Source of the DNA: Sphingobium arseniciresistens
Lineage (GTDB): Bacteria; Pseudomonadota; Alphaproteobacteria; Sphingomonadales; Sphingomonadaceae
DNA length: 64,000 nucleotides
Assembly: GCA_029167225.1 (NCBI GenBank)
Contig: JARFNK010000025.1
Span: 18,720 to 82,719 of the forward strand
Reading direction: 5' to 3'
The position numbers and the translations under genes were made by a program. The number at the start of each line of letters is the position of its first letter. Position 1 is the stretch's first letter. The notes beneath the pieces are model-generated. The model was not told where the DNA came from. It ran no database searches and saw nothing but the letters and a program-made list of their open reading frames with translations. Shown here in pieces: positions 1 through 9,364 of the stretch.

Positions 1-655
1 TGCGCCGCCACTCCGCGAGAATGTCTATCCACGCAGCAATCGAGATCGGCTGCCCATTCCACGGATCGAAATAGTCGAACGCAACAAGGCGATGGAGGAG
101 GTTGCCCAACAGATTGTCGCGCGGGTATGGCCGACGGTCTCCTGGGCGCAGCACTGCGCATCCAGCGGCGGCGGCAAGCAACGCCATCTCGGTGTCGCTG
201 GCGGCAATGATTGGCTGGCTCTCTTCAATCATTGGCCATGGATCGAAGGTGAGAGAGGGCCGTTCCATTGCGACTGACGGCCGTGGATTGGTCGGCCGTG
301 ATGGGGACGGCTGCCAGAAATCTCCACCCACCCGCGCCTTGGCAATTTGTGCGGAAATCTCATTAATATCGATGGTATGTGAATATGATGCGGTCAGTTG
401 GCCGGGCTTCCGCAGTGCCGGACGTCCAACTGGCTTGGAGCTAGGGAAAGGAGGTGCGCGCAGCACCGGCCGGCGACTGGCTAACATGCCGCCCCATCTT
501 CGGTTTTGCCCGAAACCCGCAATGCGCTCGCTGATCAGAATTGCACTGTCCACCCTGCCTGAAGCGCACTCCCGAATGCGCTGGGCGGAGTATCGTCGAA
601 AATGGGTGCCGGTTAAATTGCGGGAGTCCACAATAGTTAGTGCGCGATTGCCCCG
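1..655 (-). CDS. KpsC/KpsS-like capsular polysaccharide protein, partial
   Basis: The minus strand is open without a stop from 655 to the left edge, so the gene runs off the window. The readable part contains a DPW block (FDPWPMIEESQPI) followed by AASDTEMALLA and, about 40 residues on, FDYFDPWNGQPISI and ILAEWRR. This order (DPW..., then a Y.DP.TG.P block near a W-R tail) resembles the end of the Kdo-transferase-type modules of KpsC/KpsS-like capsule proteins. That match is by eye, so the family call is moderate. Possible starts are GTG at 631 or ATG at 487; neither has a strong ribosome binding site. The N-terminal part before the motif is short for this family, so the gene may be truncated or diverged. 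The CMP-Kdo genes at 9.4-14.1 kb would supply a donor for such an enzyme. Confidence 0.45.
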
Positions 656-720
656 TTAGGAACGCTGCCAACAGCCAGTGGATCTTCGCTGACTGCGCAG
701 AGCGAATCGAGAGACCAGCC

Positions 721-1506
721 ATGGCCGCACCCGAAACGAGCCCCCAGCCGACCCAGCCGCTGTTCTACCGTTCCCTGCGGCCGCTTGACGTGACCCTCCA
801 TTCGGGGTTGCGGCTCAAGGAAGGTGACTATTCCTTCACCGCTGAAACACCCTCTATTCCCATTGTGGTCAGCGAGTTCGGGCGAGCGGCGCGGCACTAT
901 CCCATAGTCTTCGCCAGCGCCGATGGCACCCCACACGCAATTCTAGGGCTCGATGGTCGCAACGCATTCCTCAACGAAGGGAATTGGGCGGAAGGAATCT
1001 ATATTCCCGCCTACGCACGCCGATATCCGTTCGGTTTCCTTCGGATTGAAGAGACTGACCGTTACATCCTGGGTATCGATTTTGAATGTGACGGTCTCGT
1101 CGAAGACGAAGGTCAGCCCCTTTTCGAAAATGGTCGGCCGGCGATGATGACGGAGCGTGCGCTGGCCTTCTGCGAGGCATTCCGCGGCGAAGTCGAAGCC
1201 ACCGTGGCGTTCATGCGAGCGCTCGATGGTCGTGATTTGCTCGTAGAGCGGCAGGTCGGGATTGTTCTGCCGGATGGGCGGAATATCGCGCGTGACGGCT
1301 TCAAGGTGGTGGACGCTGAGCGCTTTTCAGCTCTCGATGGGCCAACGTTGGCAGAGTGGAATGCTCGTGGGTGGTTGGGGCTCATCACCCTGCATCTTAC
1401 TTCGATCGACCTATTCCCTGAGCTTTTGTCGCGCAAAACTCCAGAACCAAAAGAGGGGGCGCCGGCGGTCGTTGGCGATGCCCTTCAAATTCATGAGAAG
1501 GACTGA
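721..1506 (+). CDS. SapC family protein
   Basis: A 261-residue protein that matches the SapC family, named after a Campylobacter surface-array gene but common in sphingomonads and Caulobacter, with no settled biochemical role. Family-type features are the LFYRSLRPL opening, the FASADG.PHAILGL block, the block YIPAYARRYPFGF and the acidic segment EDEGQPLFENG. There is no signal peptide or membrane segment, so it is probably cytoplasmic. ATG 721 is chosen because family homology starts just after it; the frame also extends upstream to 640 but that stretch looks non-coding. It ends 2 bases before the OmpH-like gene, so the two are probably co-transcribed. Confidence 0.75.
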   Translation: MAAPETSPQPTQPLFYRSLRPLDVTLHSGLRLKEGDYSFTAETPSIPIVVSEFGRAARHYPIVFASADGTPHAILGLDGRNAFLNEGNWAEGIYIPAYARRYPFGFLRIEETDRYILGIDFECDGLVEDEGQPLFENGRPAMMTERALAFCEAFRGEVEATVAFMRALDGRDLLVERQVGIVLPDGRNIARDGFKVVDAERFSALDGPTLAEWNARGWLGLITLHLTSIDLFPELLSRKTPEPKEGAPAVVGDALQIHEKD

Positions 1507-1508
1507 CA

Positions 1509-2093
1509 ATGTCTCGGTTTTCCACGATTCTCGCTTTCCTTGCCGCCGGTGCGGCTCCTGTATCTCTCGCGGCGCAAACACCGACGCCTGCGCAAGGCCT
1601 CGGTGGACCTGTGATCCCCGGTATTTGTCTCTTGTCACGCGAAGCGATCTTCGCGAACGCGGCTGTGGCGAAAGCGGCCACCACGCGCTTGGCCGAATTG
1701 ACACGAACGGCACAGGCCGAAATCGACCAGCAACGCACCCCATTGGAGGCCGAGGTAAAATCGCTGGAAGGTCAGCCGGACAACGCGCAGACCAAACAAA
1801 AGCGTGACGGACTCGCTACCCGCTGGACGGCTCTTCAGCGCAAGGCGGCCCACAACAGCCGTGAAATTGACGCAACGCGGGCCAAGGCCATGGAACGCAT
1901 TTCAACCGAGGTGCAGCCGGTCATCGCGCAAGCCTATACGAGTAGGAAATGCGGGCTGCTGCTCGATCGGAACGCATCGCTGGGCGGCAATTTTGCTAAC
2001 GACCTTACTGCCGATGTCGTGAAGGGGCTTGATGCAAAGCTTCAAAGCTTCAATTTCGATCGTGAGCGGTTGCCCGAACAACAGCAGCCATAG
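1509..2093 (+). CDS. OmpH/Skp-like periplasmic protein
   Basis: A 194-residue exported protein. Residues 1-22 form a signal peptide (hydrophobic run ending VSLAAQ). The mature part begins with a short beta-like stretch (PGICLLSREAIFANAAV), followed by a long charged helical region from about 60 to 135 rich in A, E, K, R and Q. This is the architecture of Skp/OmpH chaperones, which hold outer-membrane proteins in the periplasm with coiled-coil tentacles. It follows sapC by 2 bases and is likely its operon partner. It is probably an accessory copy, since a housekeeping skp normally sits in the bamA-lpx cluster. Confidence 0.7.
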   Translation: MSRFSTILAFLAAGAAPVSLAAQTPTPAQGLGGPVIPGICLLSREAIFANAAVAKAATTRLAELTRTAQAEIDQQRTPLEAEVKSLEGQPDNAQTKQKRDGLATRWTALQRKAAHNSREIDATRAKAMERISTEVQPVIAQAYTSRKCGLLLDRNASLGGNFANDLTADVVKGLDAKLQSFNFDRERLPEQQQP

Positions 2094-2227
2094 GATGCTG
2101 TCTTGCATTCCCGCACAGTCGATCGCCGGTGGTGATGACAGCTCTCGCATATGAGACGGCGGCTACACGAATTCGTGGCTACCGTCGTCCGCGGAGGGCG
2201 TATCCCTCAGAATGATGGTGTCGACGG

Positions 2228-2291
2228 TTATTTAAGTGCGCTTATCTTAGTTGAGACGCTATTTAAGCCAATGGCTCATTGCTTAAATAAG
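2228..2291. promoter_or_regulatory. Repeat-box operator upstream of the Fic gene
   Basis: Three copies of TATTTAAG lie in 64 bases: TTATTTAAG at 2228-2236, TATTTAAG at 2260-2267 in the same orientation, and the inverted copy CTTAAATAA at 2282-2290. The outer two form a perfect 9-base inverted repeat. The cluster ends 22 bases before the Fic start codon in otherwise GC-rich DNA. It looks like a binding array for a repressor, plausibly the winged-helix domain of the Fic protein itself. The remaining intergenic bases (2094-2227) show nothing recognisable. Confidence 0.5.
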
Positions 2292-2312
2292 GCTGCTCCC
2301 GCATAGTGGGGC

Positions 2313-3494
2313 ATGTCCGAATCAGCATCCAATATCCGGCTAGGCCGCTTTGTCGAGACCCCCGTTGCGGGCGAGATCGTGCGCGGCTTCGTACCACCCC
2401 CGCTACCGCCGCAGCCGCCGATTGATGTGCTGGCCCTTCTGGAGCGGCTAAGTCTGGCGGAACGTGCCTTGGGGCGCCTGGACGGCATCACTATGCTGCT
2501 GCCGCGCCAAGAACTGTTCCTCTATATGTACGTGCGGAAGGAAGCCGTCCTTTCATCCCAGATAGAGGGCACACAATCGACTCTTTCGGACCTGCTCCGC
2601 TTCGAAACCGAGGCGCAGGCTGGCCAGCCGATCGACGACATTCGTGAAGTGTCGAACTATGTCGATGCGATGATGTATGGGCTGGAGCGTCTCGAAAACC
2701 TGCCGCTGTCACTACGTCTGATCCGCGAGATGCATGAGCGACTGTTGCAAAGCGGGCGCGGCGGCACGAAAAATCCCGGCGAGTTTCGGCGGTCTCAGAA
2801 CTGGATCGGTGGTTCACGTCCAGGCAACGCACTATTCGTGCCGCCACCGCCGACAGAGATGGATGCTTGTCTCGATGCGCTTGAGCGCTTCATGCACGAG
2901 GACGGTTCGCGTCTGCCCGCCCTGATCAAGGCCGGGCTGCTGCACGTCCAATTCGAGACCATCCACCCGTTCCTTGATGGCAATGGCAGGATCGGTCGCT
3001 TGTTGGTGACGCTGTACCTCTGCGTCAACGGTGTGCTGCGCAAGCCGCTGCTCTATCTGAGCCTCTACCTTAAAACGCATCGCGCCGACTATTACCGCCT
3101 GCTTCAGGAAGTGCGCGAGCACGGGGCATGGGAAGCCTGGCTCGACTTCTTTCTCACCGGCGTTGCGGATACGGCTAATCAGGCGTTCGATGCAGCCACG
3201 CGGATCGTCGATCTGTTCAAGGAAGACCGCGAGCGGATTACGACAGACAGTGACCGGGCAGGTTCCGCGCTGCGTATCCACGATCTGTTTCAGCAAAACC
3301 CGTTCCTGACGGCCAATCAGCTTGTTCAAAAAACAGGTCTCTCAGCGCCCACGGTCAATGCTGCGCTCGTCGATCTGGAGCGATTTGGTATCGTCGAGGA
3401 AATCACAGGGCGCAAACGAGGGCGCGTGTTCAGCTACCGACGATATCTCGCCATCTTGAGCGAGGGAACCGACCCGCTCCCCACGGCCGCCTAA
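2313..3494 (+). CDS. Fic family protein (AMPylator-type) with C-terminal winged helix
   Basis: A 393-residue Fic protein. The catalytic loop HPFLDGNGRIGR begins at His218 and is intact, so transfer of AMP (or another nucleotide phosphate) to a target hydroxyl is expected. An N-terminal inhibitory helix motif of the (S/T)xxxE(G/N) type is present as SSQIEG at residues 81-86, placing it with Fic proteins whose activity is held off by their own N-terminal helix. Residues about 320-385 form a winged-helix DNA-binding region (LTANQLVQKTGLSAPTV). This layout is common in free-standing Fic genes on accessory elements. The upstream box cluster suggests autoregulation. No separate antitoxin gene is adjacent. 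Confidence 0.88.
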   Translation: MSESASNIRLGRFVETPVAGEIVRGFVPPPLPPQPPIDVLALLERLSLAERALGRLDGITMLLPRQELFLYMYVRKEAVLSSQIEGTQSTLSDLLRFETEAQAGQPIDDIREVSNYVDAMMYGLERLENLPLSLRLIREMHERLLQSGRGGTKNPGEFRRSQNWIGGSRPGNALFVPPPPTEMDACLDALERFMHEDGSRLPALIKAGLLHVQFETIHPFLDGNGRIGRLLVTLYLCVNGVLRKPLLYLSLYLKTHRADYYRLLQEVREHGAWEAWLDFFLTGVADTANQAFDAATRIVDLFKEDRERITTDSDRAGSALRIHDLFQQNPFLTANQLVQKTGLSAPTVNAALVDLERFGIVEEITGRKRGRVFSYRRYLAILSEGTDPLPTAA

Positions 3495-3929
3495 ACATAT
3501 GGCCTGCTGAGCAGATGGCCGTATCAACAGTGTAGATACATCTATGCTGCACGGTCGATGGGTTCCTTCCGGACAACAGGCAATACTGACAGCGCGAGAA
3601 AGGCGAAGCGCTTCAATCGCTCCTGCGTTTCCGGGGCCTCTGGGGCGTCTGCAAGACGCCGAGACATACGTTCGAACAAGGCAACAGCTCATGCAGGGCC
3701 ATGATTCGGTCAACTGGAGTGAGCAAGACTTAACCCAGGCTGCTCTCAGTCGAATTGATCCAGCGACAAAAATGGACATAGCGGTTCGACCACGCACACT
3801 AGGTCAGCGCGGATTGGTCGAGTGAATCGCCTTGAATGGGGGCGGTCATGCATGTCCATCCATAATGGATGATTAAACTGAAATTCATGCTCTCCGGTCA
3901 GCACTCCTCTACGTGATCACGATAATATT
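3495..3929. other. Intergenic stretch without a supported gene
   Basis: About 435 bases between the Fic gene and the GGDEF/EAL gene. Open frames on both strands overlap one another and lack recognisable domains or ribosome binding sites. A hairpin-capable sequence (7-base arms GGCGTCT/AGACGCC, loop GCA) lies at 3644-3660 but has no T-tract. The stretch may hold a decayed gene; nothing can be assigned. Confidence 0.5.
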
Positions 3930-3947
3930 GTTGAGAATATTCTCAAC
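3930..3947. promoter_or_regulatory. Perfect 18-bp palindrome before the GGDEF/EAL gene
   Basis: GTTGAGAATATTCTCAAC reads identically on both strands. It ends 12 bases before the ATG at 3960, where it would overlap the promoter or the 5' end of the messenger. It is a likely operator for a dimeric repressor; the cognate regulator is unknown. Confidence 0.6.
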
Positions 3948-3959
3948 TTCGAGACGTTT

Positions 3960-5810
3960 ATGCTCCAATTTCGTGTCGGTATACTTGAATTGATCGCAAC
4001 CAACGCTCCCCTCTCAATGATCCTTGAGCAGATTTGTGAAGCACCATCCCAGCGATTCCCGAACATGATTTGTACTGTGCTTGGTGTGGACCCGCAGGGC
4101 CAATTGCGTCCTCTTGCGACCTCTGCTTCTTCAGACAACTCTGGGGCGCTTCAGAGCGGAGTTCAGATGAGGGAGCAGGCCGAGCCGCGCGGAGCCGCTG
4201 TGGTTATGCACAAAATCGACCTCGCGCCCGAAAGCGCAACCGATTCCCGCGAGTATCATGTGCGCGACCTATCGCCGTCCATGGAGCTACGGTCGCATTT
4301 ATCGGTGCCCGTCCATGATAGCGCCGGTCTCCTGAAAGGGGCCTTTAGGGTATATTTGCGCGAAAGCCGGGAACTAACCCCAGACGAGCAACTCATGGCT
4401 GAAACATGCGCGCGCCTTAGTGGCATCGCCATTGAGCGGAATGATTGCCAGTTCGAACGGGAGCAGAAAGCGAACATCGACGCGCTTACTGGCCTTCCAA
4501 ATCAGGGGAGATTCAAACAGGCGGTGTCCCAGCTGTCCTGCAAGCCGCCGACGAGCTGGGCTTTGCTGCTTCTCGACCTCGACAACCTCAAGACAACGAA
4601 CGATACGTTCGGCCATCATGCTGGCGACCTTCTGATACAAAAGGTGGCTTCTCGCCTTTCCAAAGCCGTCGAACCAGACCCTGCATTTCGCATCGGCGGA
4701 GATGAATTCGCTGTGCTGCTTCAGAAATCACCGGAGGCCGCGTACAATCTTGAACACATCGCAGAGCACATTCGCGCTGCAATCGAACATCCGATCGATT
4801 GCGATGGCCATGTGATGGTGCCTCGAGCGACGATGGGCGGTGCATCGCCATTAGCAGCCGACGAAACAGCCGACCAGGTGCAGCGTCACGCCGACCTGGC
4901 GCTTTATCACGCAAAGGATATCGGGCGCGGAGGCTTCGTCCGATACAGTCCGGATATTGGAAGTCGAATTTTCGATAGACTTTCCACGATCAGTATGGTT
5001 GCGGCGGCTCTGCGTGAGCATCGCATCGATGCATATTATCAACCTCTGGTTTGTCTCGACACGGCCAAGATTGTTGGGGTGGAGGCGCTCTGCCGATTGA
5101 AGACAGTAGATGGCGACGTGATTCCAGCCGCATCGTTTGATGACGCTTTCACAGATGCGCGTATCGCTTCAGATATCACGCGCCGGATGCTGTCGATCGT
5201 TGCTGCCGATGTTCGGCGTTGGATTGATCTCGGTATCCCGTTCCAACACGTTGGGCTCAACATCTCTGCGGCAGATCTGCTTGGCAGTGCGCTTGCTCGG
5301 GACATTGAATCGGCGTGCGCGACAGAAAATCTTCCTCTTGAGTACGTGATCCTCGAACTCCGCGAAAGGGCATCGCTTGGCGAGCGCAATCAGATTCTGG
5401 CGGATGCGACCGTCAAGTTGAGAGAATTGGGGGTGCGGTTGGCTTTGGACGACTTTGGTTCTGACTATGCCTCGCTGACCCACCTGCTTTCATTTCCCGT
5501 CGATGCCCTCAAAATTGATCACCCGATCACATCGAGGGTTGAATCCTCGGAGGCCTGTCGTGCCATTGTTCGATCCGTCGTGGATGTCGGCAAGACATTG
5601 GGCATGAAGGTCATTGCCGCGCGTATTGAGACCTTTGAGCAGGCAGCAAGTTTGCGGGGTTTGGGCTGTGAGATCGGACAGGGCCATCATTTCTTTGGCG
5701 CATTGGATCGCAGCGAGATCACTCGCCAGCTTCTATTGCGTCATATCCGAAGAGATGAAGTCGAGGAGGCTGTGGTGTCGGAAGCAGCTCAGATGCTGCA
5801 AAATGGCTGA
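3960..5810 (+). CDS. GAF-GGDEF-EAL cyclic-di-GMP signalling protein
   Basis: A 616-residue cytoplasmic protein. Residues about 10-160 resemble a GAF sensor domain. The GGDEF domain starts at DALTGLPNQGRF, with the active motif GGDEF at 246-250; no RxxD inhibitory site is visible just upstream. The EAL domain has the EAL motif from Glu375, the Asn of GLNIS, the ELRE glutamate, DDFG and LKID. In the usual AEGVET motif, however, this protein reads AARIET (residues 553-558), so the first glutamate is Ala554. That glutamate contributes to catalysis in studied EAL enzymes, so diguanylate cyclase activity looks intact and phosphodiesterase activity doubtful. No upstream in-frame ATG exists before a stop at about 3879, supporting 3960. 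Confidence 0.88.
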   Translation: MLQFRVGILELIATNAPLSMILEQICEAPSQRFPNMICTVLGVDPQGQLRPLATSASSDNSGALQSGVQMREQAEPRGAAVVMHKIDLAPESATDSREYHVRDLSPSMELRSHLSVPVHDSAGLLKGAFRVYLRESRELTPDEQLMAETCARLSGIAIERNDCQFEREQKANIDALTGLPNQGRFKQAVSQLSCKPPTSWALLLLDLDNLKTTNDTFGHHAGDLLIQKVASRLSKAVEPDPAFRIGGDEFAVLLQKSPEAAYNLEHIAEHIRAAIEHPIDCDGHVMVPRATMGGASPLAADETADQVQRHADLALYHAKDIGRGGFVRYSPDIGSRIFDRLSTISMVAAALREHRIDAYYQPLVCLDTAKIVGVEALCRLKTVDGDVIPAASFDDAFTDARIASDITRRMLSIVAADVRRWIDLGIPFQHVGLNISAADLLGSALARDIESACATENLPLEYVILELRERASLGERNQILADATVKLRELGVRLALDDFGSDYASLTHLLSFPVDALKIDHPITSRVESSEACRAIVRSVVDVGKTLGMKVIAARIETFEQAASLRGLGCEIGQGHHFFGALDRSEITRQLLLRHIRRDEVEEAVVSEAAQMLQNG

Positions 5811-5944
5811 TGACGCGCTATCGAGCTAAGCACGCACAGGGAGATTTCGCGAAAGGCAGGGGTGATGTTGATAACTAAGGTTAGCGTTTCAGATCATGGC
5901 GCCGTGCCTTCCGCTCTTAAATTCTGGGTAATGTTAAATAGCCT

Positions 5945-6844
5945 CTAGTCGCCCTTACTTGCGGCAACGAGGCAAATCGGCTTGTTGCTCCCCCGGCGAT
6001 GTTCACTGAACGCCGCGGTGATCGCACGCAGTGTCTCGCGCGTTTTGGGATCGGTTAGCGATGAATATAGCATGATGGAGAGCGACGGAATCGGCGGCAG
6101 CCCAAGGGCCTCGCCGACCTCAATCATGTCGGGCGTGGCCAGACGGCAGGGATGAGCCGCAACCGCAAGGCCGGCGATCACCGCCGCCGTGATCGCTGCG
6201 GTGCCGCCGACGAAGACATCTGTCCACGGGATCGAGGCGCCATCCAGCAGCCGCGTTGCGACTTCCCGCACCTTACAGCAAGGCGGATGGCTGGCGATCC
6301 GCAAGGCATCGCCGGCACGATGCTCGTAACCTGGTGAAGCGAACCATCCGAAATGCTCCGGGCCAAGCACTTCGCCGTCGCGCCGGTCATCATCGCTACG
6401 CACGATCACCGCGTCGAGCGATCCCGCCTCATAGGCATCCAGCAACGCGCGGGAATTGTCGATCAGCACCTCTACCACAAGGCACGGGTCGGTCGACTTG
6501 AGTTTCGCCAGCAAGCTCGGAAACTCCGGCCCCATGATATGTGCGGCGATCCCCAGCCGGAAGCGGCGCCTTTCACCGGCCAGCGAGGAGAGCGCACGTT
6601 CATGCGCTACCAGAAGCTCCCGTGCAGCCGGAAGGAACGTCTCGCCCTTGACGGACAGCCGAACCTGCCTGGGCGTCCGCTCGATCAGCTTCTTGCCAAG
6701 GCGCTCCTCCAGCCGCTTCAGCTTCACGCTGATCGCTCCCTGTGTCGTGCCCAGGGCCTCGGCGGCGCGGGTGAAGCTCTGGAGATCCGCAATCATCACG
6801 AAGGCCCGAACGGAATCGACCTCAAGCGTGCCCATCATATTCAT
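5945..6844 (-). CDS. LysR family transcriptional regulator
   Basis: A 299-residue LysR-type regulator. The winged helix-turn-helix is at about residues 14-72 (FTRAAEALGTTQGAISVKLK), followed by a periplasmic-binding-protein-like effector domain. It is divergent from the MFS exporter gene with 164 bases between start codons, the usual arrangement for a LysR protein that controls its neighbour in response to a small molecule. The inducer cannot be read from the sequence. The gene opens ATG-AAT-ATG-ATG, so the start could also be 6838 or 6835. Confidence 0.88.
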   Translation of the reverse strand: MNMMGTLEVDSVRAFVMIADLQSFTRAAEALGTTQGAISVKLKRLEERLGKKLIERTPRQVRLSVKGETFLPAARELLVAHERALSSLAGERRRFRLGIAAHIMGPEFPSLLAKLKSTDPCLVVEVLIDNSRALLDAYEAGSLDAVIVRSDDDRRDGEVLGPEHFGWFASPGYEHRAGDALRIASHPPCCKVREVATRLLDGASIPWTDVFVGGTAAITAAVIAGLAVAAHPCRLATPDMIEVGEALGLPPIPSLSIMLYSSLTDPKTRETLRAITAAFSEHRRGSNKPICLVAASKGD

Positions 6845-7008
6845 CCATATTTGTTGTCACTGAAACGCCCTGTCATCAGATTGCTAAATGAACAGAGCGT
6901 CGGCAGTTTTGCAAGTGAACCATATCTTTGCGCGCAGGGTGAGCCGGGCAACGTCTATCGCATTGGCAATGACCCGCTTTGCGGTGCAAGCAACAGCAAG
7001 GCCAGGAC

Positions 7009-8541
7009 ATGACTGCCACCAATCTTTCGACGCACACCTTTGCCCTGATCGCAATATGTCTTTCCGCCCTCATGCTCGGGCTGGAGATCACCAGCATCCC
7101 CTCGATCCTGCCGACACTTGAACGTGTGCTCCCAGCCGACTTCCGGCAACTGCAATGGATCATGAACGGCTACACCATAGCCATGTGCGCGGTGATGATG
7201 GCAATGGGCGCGCTGGGGGATCGCTTCGGCCGCAAGCGCATCTTTATCGCGGGGGTCGTCGTCTTCGGCGCTTCATCCCTGATCTGCGGACTGGCAGCCA
7301 ATGCGCCGCTGCTGATCGCGGCGCGCTTTCTTCAAGGGCTAAGCGCCGCCGCGATGCTCGCCTGCCAGACAGCGGTACTGTCGCACCAGTTCCGCGACGG
7401 GCCGGAGCGCGGCAGGGCATTCGGCTGGTGGGGCATCGTCTTCGGGACCGGCCTTGGCTTCGGCCCGATCGTCGGCGGCGTCATCATCGAGTTGGCGAGC
7501 TGGCAATGGGTGTTCCTGATCCACGTCGTTCTCGCGGGGGTCACGGTCTTCTGCGCGTACCGGGGGATCGAGGAATCGTCCGATCCCCATACGACCCGTA
7601 TCGACGTCGCCGGCATGGTCACACTGACGATCGCGGTGTTCGGGATCGTCTTCCTGATTACCCAGGGACAGGAACTGGGCCTGACTAGCCCCACAGCGCT
7701 AGCGGTCCTTGCGGCCAGCTTTGCCAGCTTCATCCTGTTTGTCCTTGTTGAAAACCGTATTGCGCGGCCGATTTTCGACTTCACCGCCTTGCGTGTGCGT
7801 CGGTTCTCGGGCGCGTTGCTCGGGGCCGGCGGCATGAACTTCAGCTTCTGGCCGTTCGTGATCTATCTGCCGATCTACCTCCAGGCCGTGCTGGGTTACG
7901 ACGCCATCGCGGCGGGCCTGACCGTGCTCGCCTACACCGTGCCGACGATCCTGGTCCCGCCGATTGCGGAGCGGCTGCTGCTGCGCGGAGGCCCCGGCCT
8001 GGTCATTCCCCTGGGCCTCTTCATCATCGGCGCGGGCTTCATCCTGCTGCATCTCGTGGCTGCGAGCGCGCATGCGTCCTGGGTGACGCTGCTTCCCGGC
8101 TGCATCATCGCCGGGATCGGGCTCGGCCTGACCAACACCCCCGTCACCAACACCGCAACGGCCGCCTTGCCGCCCGCCCGGGCCGGCATGGCAGCGGGCA
8201 TGGATATGAGCGCTCGGTTCATCTCACTGGCGGTCAATATCGCGATCATGGGCCTGATCCTTTTGAGCGGCGTATATGCCCATCTCGCCCAAGCCCTCCC
8301 GCAGCCGCCTGACGAAACCATGCTGCGGGCTTTGGCGGACGCCATTTCGGCGGGGAACCTGCCAGCCGCTGAGGGCAATGGCGCCCCCATCGTCACCGCC
8401 CGCGACGCACTGGCGCAGGGCATCGGGTGGGTCACGCTCTACGCCGCGATCTCCGCATGGATCTTTGCACTGCTGAGCTTTCTTGTTTTCGGAGGCAGGA
8501 AGGCAAGTCGGGTTGAAGCCTTGTCGCGCGGCCATTCATGA
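7009..8541 (+). CDS. MFS drug-efflux transporter, DHA2 (EmrB/QacA) type
   Basis: A 510-residue inner-membrane protein with about 14 hydrophobic segments, as in the DHA2 family of proton-driven exporters. Motif A is seen as GDRFGRKR at residues 70-77 in the loop after TM2. The opening (LEITSIPSILPTL) fits the D1-type motif region of DHA2 proteins, with a Glu where Asp is common. A long loop before the last segment is typical. ATG 7009 is preferred over a frame-extended start at 6979 because AGGA lies five bases upstream and the family's N-terminus matches. Its expression is probably set by the divergent LysR regulator. The substrate is unknown. Confidence 0.88.
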   Translation: MTATNLSTHTFALIAICLSALMLGLEITSIPSILPTLERVLPADFRQLQWIMNGYTIAMCAVMMAMGALGDRFGRKRIFIAGVVVFGASSLICGLAANAPLLIAARFLQGLSAAAMLACQTAVLSHQFRDGPERGRAFGWWGIVFGTGLGFGPIVGGVIIELASWQWVFLIHVVLAGVTVFCAYRGIEESSDPHTTRIDVAGMVTLTIAVFGIVFLITQGQELGLTSPTALAVLAASFASFILFVLVENRIARPIFDFTALRVRRFSGALLGAGGMNFSFWPFVIYLPIYLQAVLGYDAIAAGLTVLAYTVPTILVPPIAERLLLRGGPGLVIPLGLFIIGAGFILLHLVAASAHASWVTLLPGCIIAGIGLGLTNTPVTNTATAALPPARAGMAAGMDMSARFISLAVNIAIMGLILLSGVYAHLAQALPQPPDETMLRALADAISAGNLPAAEGNGAPIVTARDALAQGIGWVTLYAAISAWIFALLSFLVFGGRKASRVEALSRGHS

Positions 8542-8781
8542 GTCACGAAGGCTGAACAGTGGCAAGGAAGAGCTAGGGATACGAAGGGCGCAGGCATTGA
8601 AATTGTCGTCAGTGTAAACCGGTTATCAGGTCATGGTCAGCAATTCCTCGAGGCCGGCGGCTTCGCATTCGTCAACGAGCAGTCCCGCGCATAGGCGACG
8701 CGCGGATGGCGCAACGTTAGGTTGTTTCGAGCGAAGCAAGGCGTGTATTCGGGAACGTGGGTGCCAGCAGCGCATTGCCAC
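8542..8781. other. Intergenic stretch without a supported gene
   Basis: About 240 bases between convergent genes. On the minus strand a 51-codon frame runs from a GTG at 8781 (directly after the stop of the 139-residue membrane protein gene) to about 8630. It has no recognisable motif and is not called as a gene. No convincing terminator was seen. Confidence 0.4.
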
Positions 8782-9201
8782 TCAATGGGCGAATCGGGCT
8801 GCCATGACGGCCAGAGGGATTGTCCAGCTTGACCAAAAGGCGCCCTTGGCGAGACTGCGCTGTACCGGTCCGAAGCTCTGACTTGGATCGGTTTTGGCGG
8901 GCTCTTCGGACAATCGGCGCAGGGGTGGGAATAGCCAGATCACTGAATTCAGCATTATTGTAGCGATGATAAGGCAGGGCGCAGCAGTGGGTATCAGGAA
9001 AAAGCTCCAAAGTTCCATTGGCCCACGAGGGAAGACTTTATATCTTTCGGGATGATAGAGTTGATCGTGCCAGTTCAGTAATTCAAGGGTGAGAAAAATC
9101 CATGCGGAAATACCGATGGTGCCCATCAAAATCGCGCATACAAAGCCCCACCAACCACGTAATGCTGCCCGGTGCTTTGCGCGAGTAACGTAGTTGGCCA
9201 T
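8782..9201 (-). CDS. Hypothetical small membrane protein
   Basis: A 139-residue protein with two clear hydrophobic segments at about 17-41 and 64-91 and a possible third near the C-terminus (SSWTIPLAVMAA). The N-terminus is positively charged (VTRAKHRAALRG), suggesting it stays inside. No family is recognised. It stands alone between the MFS gene and the sugar-nucleotide operon and is followed upstream by about 160 bases of AT-richer DNA with no other signal. The hydrophobic periodicity makes it more credible than overlapping frames. Confidence 0.55.
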   Translation of the reverse strand: MANYVTRAKHRAALRGWWGFVCAILMGTIGISAWIFLTLELLNWHDQLYHPERYKVFPRGPMELWSFFLIPTAAPCLIIATIMLNSVIWLFPPLRRLSEEPAKTDPSQSFGPVQRSLAKGAFWSSWTIPLAVMAARFAH

Positions 9202-9364
9202 TTGCTACCTCTTCAGCAATCAGATTCATCCAGATCATTCATTGCCAATATCATAAAACGCGACTCTTGTTCATAAAGGTTGATTAATATTCAGAGGGCA
9301 TTGTCTGCAGATAGGGGAGGTATGTGAATATACGAACCGAAATGCACTCAAGATGTGGAAGGCA

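Noticed and set aside
102-659. Long plus-strand open frame at the left edge
   Set aside because: Lies opposite a better minus-strand frame with KpsC-like motifs and has no domain or ribosome binding site.
3342-3825. Opposing open frames after the Fic gene (minus 3342-3797, plus 3544-3825)
   Set aside because: They overlap each other and the Fic gene end, and neither shows a domain, coupling or start signal.
8630-8781. 51-codon minus-strand frame behind the small membrane protein gene
   Set aside because: GTG start, no motif, only adjacency; too little support.
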